Of a DNA stretch of 64,000 bases, positions 36,776 to 48,029 are shown piece after piece (the stretch's first letter is position 1; each line of letters starts with the position of its first letter). The stretch is taken from NCBI GenBank assembly GCA_965276715.1, contig OZ255622.1, forward strand, positions 1,798,001 to 1,862,000, read 5' to 3'. The position numbers and the translations under genes were made by a program. The notes under the pieces were generated by a model. That model ran no database searches and was not told where the DNA came from. It saw only the letters and a list, made by a program, of their open reading frames with translations. The stretch comes from CAXTPV01 sp965276715 (GTDB lineage Bacteria > Pseudomonadota > Alphaproteobacteria > Acetobacterales > Acetobacteraceae).

Positions 36776-36799
36776 GGTGGCCTTCGGGCCGCCTTTTTT
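36776..36799 (+). terminator. Rho-independent terminator or attenuator before rimP
   Basis: Stem GGTGGCC / GGCCGCC with a TTCG tetraloop, then six T residues (36794-36799). It lies 39 bases before the rimP start on the plus strand, and no plus-strand gene ends upstream within several kb, so a leader attenuator for the rimP-nusA-infB operon is likely. In other bacteria this operon is autoregulated by NusA through leader terminators. Confidence 0.7.
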
Positions 36800-36837
36800 C
36801 GTTTTGGGGCCTCCAATCAAGAAGCGCGGGAGCGACC

Positions 36838-37392
36838 ATGTCCGAGCTCGACGAGGTGGACGATCTGTCCGCCGAAGGACACGTCCGCGAGGAAGGAACG
36901 CTCGAAGGACGGCTGGCCAGGCTCTGCGCGCCGACCCTGACCGATCTCGGCTATGAGCTCGTGCGCGTCAGCGTGCTCGGCCGCGACCGGCCGACGGTCC
37001 AGCTCATGGCCGACCGCGCCGACGGCAGCCTGATCGGCGTCGAGGACTGCGAGATGATCAGCCGCGCGATCGGCGCCGTCATCGATGTCGACGACCCGAT
37101 GCAGGGAGCCTGGCAGCTCGAGGTCAGCTCCGCCGGGATCGACCGGCCGCTCACCCGGGTCAAGGACTGGAACCGCTTCGCCGGACATGCGGCCCGCGTC
37201 GAGATGCTGGTGCCCGTCGCGGGCCGGAAGCGCTATACCGGTGTCGCGCTCGGCGCCGACGACGATGCCGCCCGGCTCCGGCTCGACGACGGCTCGGACG
37301 TCTCGTTGCCGTTCGCGCAGATGCGCCGGGCCAAGCTACTGCTCACCGACGCGCTGATCGAGGCGACAAAGCCGCACGCCGTCCCCAACTAG
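36838..37392 (+). CDS. rimP: Ribosome maturation factor RimP
   Basis: RimP helps assemble the 30S subunit. The 184-residue protein has the N-terminal PTLTDLGYELVRVSVLG, the signature LEVSSAGIDRPLTRVKDW and a C-terminal SH3-like domain. It is first in the rimP-nusA-ylxR-infB-rbfA cluster and is preceded by a terminator-like hairpin. Confidence 0.96.
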   Translation: MSELDEVDDLSAEGHVREEGTLEGRLARLCAPTLTDLGYELVRVSVLGRDRPTVQLMADRADGSLIGVEDCEMISRAIGAVIDVDDPMQGAWQLEVSSAGIDRPLTRVKDWNRFAGHAARVEMLVPVAGRKRYTGVALGADDDAARLRLDDGSDVSLPFAQMRRAKLLLTDALIEATKPHAVPN

Positions 37393-37433
37393 CTGGCGCA
37401 TCGACCAGCGCCGGCGCCCCTCAAGAGGACACC

Positions 37434-38972
37434 ATGGACACCGCCGTTTCCCGTCCCGAACTGCTTCTCGTCGCCGACGCCGTCGCGCGCGAGAAATCGA
37501 TCGACCGCGAGGAGGTCCTCGAGGCGATGGAGCAGGCGATCCAGAAAGCCGGCCGCGCGAAGTACGGCCACGAGAAGGACATCCGCGCCGTCATCGACCG
37601 CCGCTCCGGCGACGTCCGCCTGTCGCGCTGGACCGAGGCCGTCGAGACCGTCGAGAACGAGGACACCCAGATCCCGCTCAACATCGCGCGCAAGTTCAAG
37701 CCCGACATCCAGTTGGGCCAGCATCTGATCGACCCGCTGCCGCCGATCGACTTCGATCGCATCGCCGCCCAGACCGCCAAGCAGGTCATCGTCCAGCGGG
37801 TGCGCGAATACGAGCGCAAGAAGCAATACGACGAGTTCAAGGACCGCGTCGGCGAGATCATCAACGGCACCGTCAAGCGCACCGAGTACGGCAACATGAT
37901 GGTCGAGCTCGGCCGCGCAGAAGCTCTCCTTCGAAGAGACGAACTGATCCCGCGCGAGGCCTTCCGCAACGGCGACCGCGTCCGCGCCTACATCTACGAC
38001 GTGCGCGAGGAACCGCGCGGCCCGCAGATCTTCCTCAGCCGCACCCACCCGGCATTCCTCGCCAAGCTGTTCGCCCAGGAGGTCCCCGAGATCTACGACG
38101 GCATCATCGAGATCAAGGCCGTCGCCCGCGACCCCGGCAGCCGCGCCAAGATGGCCGTCATCAGCCGCGACAGCTCGATCGACCCGGTCGGCGCCTGCGT
38201 CGGCATGCGCGGCTCGCGCGTCCAGGCCGTCGTCCAGGAACTGCAAGGCGAGAAGATCGACATCATCCCCTGGTCCAGCCAGGAAGCCACCTTCGTCGTC
38301 AACGCCCTCGCCCCCGCCGAGGTCACCAAGGTGGTGATGGACGAGGAGGCCGGCCGCGTCGAAGTCGTCGTCCCCGACGAGCAGCTCAGCCTCGCCATCG
38401 GCAGGCGGGGCCAGAACGTCCGCCTCGCGTCGCAGCTCACCCGCTGGGACATCGACATCCTCACCGAGGCCGAGGAGAGCGAGCGCCGCCAGGAGGAGTT
38501 CCGCCGACGCACCGGCCTCTTCGTCGATGCGCTCGACGTCGACGACGTCATCGCCGGCCTGCTGGTGACCGAGGGCTTCAACACCGTCGAGGAACTCGCC
38601 GACGTGCCGGCCGAGGAACTCGCCGAGATCGAGGGCTTCGACGACGGCGTCGCCGAGGAGCTCATCCGCCGCGCCGAGGCCGCCCTGGTCCGGCGCTACG
38701 AGGAGCTCGACGAGAAGCGACGCGAGCTCGGCGTGACCGACGAGGTCGCGGCCTTCGAGGCCTTCTCGCCGCAGATGCTGGTCACGCTGGGCGAGAAGGG
38801 GGTGAAGTCGCTCGACGATCTCGCCGATCTCGCCGGCGACGAGCTCGTCGAGATCTTCGCCGCCGACACCATCGACGAGCAGCTTGCCAACGAGGTCATC
38901 ATGGCGGCACGCGCGCACTGGTTCGGCGAGGAGACACCGGTCGCCGCCGCCGAGGAGGCCCCGAACGTCTGA
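37434..38972 (+). CDS. nusA: Transcription termination/antitermination factor NusA
   Basis: A 512-residue NusA with all modules: N-terminal RNA polymerase-binding domain (REEVLEAMEQAIQKAGRAKY), S1 domain (about 130-200), KH1 and KH2 (VGACVGMRGSRVQAVVQEL, and AIGRRGQNVRLASQL), and two C-terminal acidic repeats of the AR/HhH type (GLLVTEGFNTVEELADVP, and LVTLGEKGVKSLDDLADLA). It modulates pausing, termination and probably its own operon leader. Confidence 0.97.
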   Translation: MDTAVSRPELLLVADAVAREKSIDREEVLEAMEQAIQKAGRAKYGHEKDIRAVIDRRSGDVRLSRWTEAVETVENEDTQIPLNIARKFKPDIQLGQHLIDPLPPIDFDRIAAQTAKQVIVQRVREYERKKQYDEFKDRVGEIINGTVKRTEYGNMMVELGRAEALLRRDELIPREAFRNGDRVRAYIYDVREEPRGPQIFLSRTHPAFLAKLFAQEVPEIYDGIIEIKAVARDPGSRAKMAVISRDSSIDPVGACVGMRGSRVQAVVQELQGEKIDIIPWSSQEATFVVNALAPAEVTKVVMDEEAGRVEVVVPDEQLSLAIGRRGQNVRLASQLTRWDIDILTEAEESERRQEEFRRRTGLFVDALDVDDVIAGLLVTEGFNTVEELADVPAEELAEIEGFDDGVAEELIRRAEAALVRRYEELDEKRRELGVTDEVAAFEAFSPQMLVTLGEKGVKSLDDLADLAGDELVEIFAADTIDEQLANEVIMAARAHWFGEETPVAAAEEAPNV

Positions 38973-39617
38973 TCCCCCCGATGCCGGGGCGGCCGACGAG
39001 CCCCAGGACGAGCCCGAGGAAATCGGCCCGCTGCGACGCTGCATCGTCACCCGCGAGCGCGCCGACCCGCTCACCATGCTGCGCTTCGTGGTCGGTCCCG
39101 GCCTCATCCTCGTCCCCGACGTCGCGCGCAAGCTGCCGGGGCGGGGATTATGGTTGAGCGCGCGGGCCGATGTGCTAGAAACCGCTCGAACGAAGGGCGC
39201 CTTCGCGCGTGCCGCACGCGGCAAGGTCGTCGTTCCCCCCGACCTTGCGGCGATGATCGAGACCGCGCTGGCGCGTCGGGTGGTCGAGCTGCTGGGGTTC
39301 GCGCGCCGCGCCGGGCAAGCGGCCTGCGGCTTCACCAAGGCGCGGGCGATGATCGCGGCCGGCCGTTGCGCCCTGGTGGTCGGCGCACGCGACGGCAGCG
39401 CCGACGAACGGGCAAGGCTGCTGTCGGGAGCGGCTGGATTGAAGTTTGTGTCACCACTCGACGCGGTGACGCTGGGCGCGGCCTTCGGCCACGACCATAT
39501 TGTGCATGTGGCGATCGCTCCGGGCAGGCTTGCCGGGACGATCGCGATCGAGTCGGAGCGACTGGCGGGGTTCGTCGAGCCCGCCGCGACCGGCAGGACT
39601 TTCAAGCGGGCGGGTGC

Positions 39618-39621
<4 letters not shown>
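38884..39621 (+). CDS. ylxR: YlxR-type RNA-binding protein fused to an L7Ae-like domain
   Basis: DUF448 domain from about 39028 (RRCIVTRERADPLTMLRFV, then ARKLPGRGLWLSARADVL) followed by an L7Ae/L30e-like domain (LLGFARRAGQAACGFTKARAMI), the usual alphaproteobacterial fusion between nusA and infB. Start problem: the only canonical in-frame start before the domain is TTG at 38884, 89 bases inside nusA; between the nusA stop and the domain there is no ATG, GTG or TTG, although the sequence there (DAGAADEPQDEPEE) looks like a normal acidic leader. So the true start is unresolved. It overlaps infB by ATGA. Confidence 0.85.
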
Positions 39622-42205
<2,584 letters not shown>

Positions 42206-42206
<1 letters not shown>

Positions 42207-42589
42207 TGACGGCACGATCCGCCGCCAAGGCCCCGACCCAGCGCCAGCTCCGCGTCGCCGAGGAGGTCCGCCACGTGCTCGCGGACATCTTCGCGCGCGC
42301 GGAGTTCCGCGATCCCGATCTCGCGAGCGCTCATCTCACGATCGCCGAAGTGCGCATCGGTCCCGATCTCAAGCGCGCCACCGCCTTCGTCTCCCGCCTC
42401 GGCCGCGCCGACGTCACCGACCTGCTGCCCAATCTGAAACGAGCGGTCCCCTACCTGCGCGGCCAGATGGCAAAATCCCTGCGCCTGCGCCAGGTCCCCG
42501 ACCTGTCGTTCCAGCCCGACGTCGCGATCGAATACGCCACCCACGTCGACGACCTGCTCCGCTCTCCAGACGTCGCCCGCGATCTGTGA
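42206..42589 (+). CDS. rbfA: Ribosome-binding factor A
   Basis: A 127-residue KH-like 30S assembly factor: QRQLRVAEEVRHVLADIFAR, LTIAEVRIGPDLKRATAFVS and LPNLKRAVPYLRGQMAKSLRL. It starts at the ATG of TGATG with infB. In most relatives truB, rpsO and pnp follow; here a palindromic repeat and then a restriction-modification island follow, so the island sits at an insertion point just after rbfA. Confidence 0.95.
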
Positions 42590-42593
42590 GTGA

Positions 42594-42653
42594 CCAGGGG
42601 CGCTGCCCCTGGACCCCGCTGGGCGCAGCGCGCCCAGACCCGCCTTACACGGG
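42594..42653. repeat. Composite palindromic repeat, copy A (three stacked hairpins)
   Basis: Hairpin 1: CCAGGGGC-GCT-GCCCCTGG (42594-42612). Linker ACCCCG. Hairpin 2: CTGGGCGC-AGC-GCGCCCAG (42619-42637). Hairpin 3: ACCCG and CGGGT around 42638-42653. It starts 4 bases after the rbfA stop. The same two-hairpin unit, with the same linker, occurs inverted at 55876-55923 and starts again at 63979. Confidence 0.85.
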
Positions 42654-42776
42654 TTTGGCCATCGCGCTGGCGGCGAACCTCCCCTCTATTCACGCCGTCT
42701 CCCGGCCCTGACGCATCTTCCCTTGACCCCCACGCTTGCCGGTGATTCCGTCTCCCAAGGGGTGGGGGAAGCCAAC

Positions 42777-44355
<1,579 letters not shown>

Positions 44356-44366
<11 letters not shown>

Positions 44367-45645
44367 CTGGCGCCAAGCTACTCTTCGCGATTTCCTAACA
44401 GTTAAGCACGGCTACGCGTTCGAGGGCCGATACTTTTCAGACGAAGCGCCCGGTCCCATTCTTCTAACACCAGGGAATTTCCGTATCGGCGGCGGCTTCA
44501 ATCCACAAGCTGTTAGGTACTTCAAGGGCGACGTTCCTCGAGGATATGAATTATTGCCGGGTGATCTAGTTGTCACCATGACAGATCTGAGCAAGGCGGG
44601 AGATACTTTAGGTTATTCCGCCCGCATTCCCAATGATGGTTTGCGATATCTTTACAATCAACGAGTTGGTAAGATTGCGGAGTTATCGACCGATTTGCTG
44701 TCTCTTGACTTCGCTTACTGGCTTCTCCGTTCGCCGGACTATCGAGCCGAGGTGCTCGCAAGTGCGACAGGAAGCACGGTAAGACACACGTCTCCATCTC
44801 GTATTCAGGCCTTCCGTTTTTGTAGGCCGACATTGCCGGAGCAACTCAATATTGCCGAGCTTCTTAACTCTCTCGAAGACAAAATCGAACTGAACCGCCG
44901 CATGGCGGAGACGCTGGAGGCGATGGCTCACGCGCTGTTTAAGAGCTGGTTCGTCGATTTCGATCCCGTCCACGCCCGAGCCGAAGGCCGCCCCACCGGC
45001 CTCCCCGATGACCTCGCTGCCCTGTTCCCGGACAGCTTCGGCGAGAGTCATTTGCCGAAAGGTTGGAGTAGAAAACCTCTCTCCGAAGCCTTCACTCTCA
45101 CGATGGGCCAATCGCCACCAGGCTCTACTTACAACAAGGAAGGACACGGGCCACCCTTCTTCCAGGGTCGAACAGATTTTGACTCACGTTACCCAATCAA
45201 TCGAGTGTTCTGCTCTTCTCCGTCGCGACTCGCGGAACCAGGAGATACCCTCGTTAGCGTTAGAGCTCCCGTAGGTTCTATCAGTATGGCGAAAGAAGAA
45301 TGTTGCTTAGGTCGTGGTGTGGCAGCCCTTCGGCACAAGAGCGGCTATAGTACTTACACTTATTATTCGGCCTTAGGCTTACAGCCGTCTATAGCCGCAT
45401 TTGACGACACCGGGACCGTCTTTGGGTCAATCAATCGGAAGCAGCTCGAGTCTTTAATCCTGGTCGAGCCGGATCGTGAACTAATCTCCGCCTTCAATCT
45501 CTGGGCTGAGACCTTCGACAAGCGTATTGAGATGGCTCTGGGCCAGATATCTACCCTCTGTCAGCTGCGCGACGCCCTGCTCCCCAAACTGATCTCCGGC
45601 GAACTGCGGATTGCTCACGCCGAACATCGCGTCGCCGCGGCCTAA
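44356..45645 (+). CDS. hsdS: Type I restriction-modification specificity subunit
   Basis: A 429-residue HsdS with two variable target-recognition domains (about residues 1-170 and 230-400) and the conserved central and terminal helical spacers (LLNSLEDKIELNRRMAETLE and the distal QISTLCQLRDALLPKLISGEL). It sets the DNA sequence recognised by HsdM and HsdR. Both recognition domains (44370-44830 and 45060-45480) are clearly more AT-rich than the surrounding genes, as expected for segments exchanged by recombination. Start: ATG 44356 (TTG 44350 is also possible), overlapping hsdM. Confidence 0.95.
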
Positions 45646-45647
45646 CC

Positions 45648-46340
45648 GTGCCCGACAAACTCCAGATGCTCCGCACCCTGATCAACGAGCACCCGGACCG
45701 TGCCGCGCCGCTGCGCCGGCATGTCGAGGCGCTGGAACTCAGCATCGAGAGCCAGCCCGCCTTCTGCCTGCGGAACGTGCGAACACTGTTCGAGGCGGCG
45801 CACGAGACCGTGGCGCCGCTGCTCGGCGTGAGCTTCGGCCGCAACGGCGGCTTCCCGGACCGCATGCGCGGCATGATCCAGGCGCTCGACTTTTCCATCA
45901 CCGCCCACCCCGAAGCGGATAAGATCAACCAGCACCTTGCTGAGCTGCTGAAGGGCATCGACGACACCACCGTGGCGCTCGCGCGCCTCAGCAATATCCG
46001 GAATATGCGGCACGGCGGCTCGCTCGATTGGGGCACTCTGGAACGCCAACATGCCGCCATGCTGGGCGGCCTCTGCGACGCGCTGGTCAGCTTCCTGTTC
46101 GAGGTTACGTGGCGCCGGGCCGCGAGCCAGCCCGTCCGCCCAGATCCAACGCGCTACGGCGATTTTGCCGCCTTCGACGCCGCTCTCGACGACGAGCATG
46201 GCGATGTCGAAATCGCAGGCTCGTCGTTCGAGCCGAGTCGCATTCTGTTCACGCTGGATCCCACTCAATACGACGTCGCGCGGCAGGACTGGGAAGCCGA
46301 GCAGGCCGCCGAGACCGGCCAGCCGAGCGTCGCGGCGTGA
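45648..46340 (+). CDS. Abi_C-like (abortive-infection C-terminal domain) protein
   Basis: A 230-residue soluble helical protein with a GTG start 2 bases after the hsdS stop. Residues about 100-160 (ELLKGIDDTTVALARLSNIR, then NMRHGGSLDW and a long helix GGLCDALVSFLFEVTW) resemble the abortive infection C-terminal domain (Abi_C, PF14355), where a conserved RN...HG stretch is typical. The family is found in phage-defence loci, but its activity is not established. The match is by eye and moderate. Its position inside the hsd operon, one base before darT, makes a defence role likely. Confidence 0.6.
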   Translation: MPDKLQMLRTLINEHPDRAAPLRRHVEALELSIESQPAFCLRNVRTLFEAAHETVAPLLGVSFGRNGGFPDRMRGMIQALDFSITAHPEADKINQHLAELLKGIDDTTVALARLSNIRNMRHGGSLDWGTLERQHAAMLGGLCDALVSFLFEVTWRRAASQPVRPDPTRYGDFAAFDAALDDEHGDVEIAGSSFEPSRILFTLDPTQYDVARQDWEAEQAAETGQPSVAA

Positions 46341-46341
46341 C

Positions 46342-46983
46342 ATGCCCGTTCCCGCACGACCCAAGATCTACCACATCGTCCATGTGGACAATCTGGCCTC
46401 GATTGTCGCGGACAGCGGCCTGTTGTCTGATTCCGTCATGACCGAACGTCCGGGGGGCACCGTGATTGGCATGGGCAGCATCAAGCGACGGCGGCTCGGC
46501 CTCCCCATCTCTTGCCATGAGAGGCTGATGGTTGGAGATTGCGTGCCGTTCTACTTTTGTTCTAGATCGATTATGTTGTTCAAGATTCACAAGGCGAACG
46601 ATCCTGAGCTTGCTTACCGAGGTGGCCAGCAACCAATCGTCCATCTTGAGGCCGACCTACGCCGGGTCATCCGATGGGCGGAGGACAACGGGCGGCGCTG
46701 GGCGTTCGCGCTCTCGAACGCGGGAGCCTACTACACCCAGTTCCGGACGCGGCTGGACCAGTTGGATGAGATCAATTGGGATGGGATCGCGGCGACAGAC
46801 TTCCGCCCTGCCGACGTCAAGGAAGCCAAGCAGGCCGAATTTCTCGTCGAACGATCCTTTCCCTGGCATCTGGTCGAGCGCATCGGCATTCACTCTCAAC
46901 GGATCGCCTCGCGAGTCGCGGCCGCCATGGCAGGCGCCGCACACCGGCCAAGAGTGGAAGTCCAGCGTAGCTGGTATTACTGA
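46342..46983 (+). CDS. darT: DarT-type ssDNA ADP-ribosyltransferase toxin
   Basis: A 213-residue DarT (DUF4433). DarT uses NAD+ to ADP-ribosylate thymidine in single-stranded DNA in a sequence-specific way, blocking replication, including that of phage. Signatures: IYHIVHVDNLASIVADSGLL at the N-terminus, IGMGSIKRRRLGLPI (NAD-proximal Arg), VPFYFCSRSIMLFKI, and KQAEFLVERSFPW with the catalytic Glu near residue 166. It is followed 11 bases later by its antitoxin darG. It has only a weak ribosome-binding site. It appears intact, so the antitoxin must be functional. Confidence 0.93.
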   Translation: MPVPARPKIYHIVHVDNLASIVADSGLLSDSVMTERPGGTVIGMGSIKRRRLGLPISCHERLMVGDCVPFYFCSRSIMLFKIHKANDPELAYRGGQQPIVHLEADLRRVIRWAEDNGRRWAFALSNAGAYYTQFRTRLDQLDEINWDGIAATDFRPADVKEAKQAEFLVERSFPWHLVERIGIHSQRIASRVAAAMAGAAHRPRVEVQRSWYY

Positions 46984-46994
46984 GGAGGAGGGCG

Positions 46995-48029
46995 ATGATC
47001 GAGTTCACCACCGGCGACATCCTCCGCGCGGAGGCCGAGGCTCTCGTCAACACTGTCAATTGCGTCGGCATTATGGGCCGCGGCATCGCGCTGCAATTCA
47101 AGAACGCATATCCGGAGAACTTCAAGGCCTATGAGGCGGCATGCGCCCGCAAGGAGGTGCAGCCGGGCAGGATGTTCGTCTTCGAGACGCGCGAGCTGGG
47201 CCCCAAATTCATCATCAACTTCCCGACCAAGCGGCATTGGAAGGGCAAGAGCCGGATCGGGGACATCGAGTCAGGTCTGGTGGCGCTCACCGCCGAGATA
47301 AGAAGCCGCGGGATTCGATCCGTCGCCATTCCCCCCCTCGGCAGCGGCCTTGGCGGCCTGAACTGGGCAGACGTGCGCCCCAGGATCGAGGCGGCGTTGC
47401 GCGACATCGGCGATCTCCGGGTCATCGTCTTCGAGCCGAACGCCGCTCCCGTCGCGACCAGGTCGCGTGATGTGCCCGCCATGACGCCGGGCCGCGCCGC
47501 GCTGGTCGTGCTGATGAACCGCTATCTCGGCGGGCTGATGGACCCGTTCGTGACGCTGATCGAACTGCAGAAGCTGATGTACTTCATGCAGGAAGCAGGG
47601 GCGCCGCTCCAGTTGGCCTACATCAAGCACCATTACGGCCCCTATGCCGACAATCTGCGTCACGTGCTCACCGCGATCGAGGGCCATCTCGTGTCCGGAT
47701 ATCACGACGGCGGCGACGCACCCGACAAGCAGCTTGAGCTTGTCCCGAGCGCCGTCCAGGACGCCGAGACCTTTCTGGAGCAAGATACCGCGACCAGTAG
47801 CCGTTTCGATCGAGTGGGCCGGCTCGTCGAAGGCTTCGAGACGCCGTTCGGGCTCGAACTGCTGGCGACCGTCCACTGGGTCGTCACGCGCGAGCATGCG
47901 CCCGACGCCGAGACCGCGGCAGCGAAGGCCTACGCCTGGAACGACCGCAAGCGCCGCTTCTCGAGACAACAGATCGGCATCGCCTTCGAGACACTGCGGA
48001 CGAAGGGGTGGCTGCCAGCCGCGGCATGA
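46995..48029 (+). CDS. darG: DarG-type macrodomain DNA ADP-ribosyl glycohydrolase antitoxin
   Basis: A 344-residue DarG. The N-terminal macrodomain (residues 1-155) removes ADP-ribose from DNA: MIEFTTGDILRAEAEALVNT, NCVGIMGRGIALQF, KRHWKGKSRIGDIESGL (with the catalytic Lys region) and IPPLGSGLGGLNW. The C-terminal half (FVTLIELQKLMYFMQEAGAP, YIKHHYGPYADNLRHVL) corresponds to the DarT-binding domain of DarG. A very strong Shine-Dalgarno (AGGAGGAGGG) precedes its ATG, in contrast to darT. The stop overlaps hsdR as ATGA. Confidence 0.94.
   Translation: MIEFTTGDILRAEAEALVNTVNCVGIMGRGIALQFKNAYPENFKAYEAACARKEVQPGRMFVFETRELGPKFIINFPTKRHWKGKSRIGDIESGLVALTAEIRSRGIRSVAIPPLGSGLGGLNWADVRPRIEAALRDIGDLRVIVFEPNAAPVATRSRDVPAMTPGRAALVVLMNRYLGGLMDPFVTLIELQKLMYFMQEAGAPLQLAYIKHHYGPYADNLRHVLTAIEGHLVSGYHDGGDAPDKQLELVPSAVQDAETFLEQDTATSSRFDRVGRLVEGFETPFGLELLATVHWVVTREHAPDAETAAAKAYAWNDRKRRFSRQQIGIAFETLRTKGWLPAAA

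Noticed and set aside
45960..46030. HEPN RNase motif (R-x4-6-H) in the Abi_C-like protein
   Set aside because: The RNMRH stretch does not give the proper R-x4-6-H spacing, so nuclease activity is not claimed.
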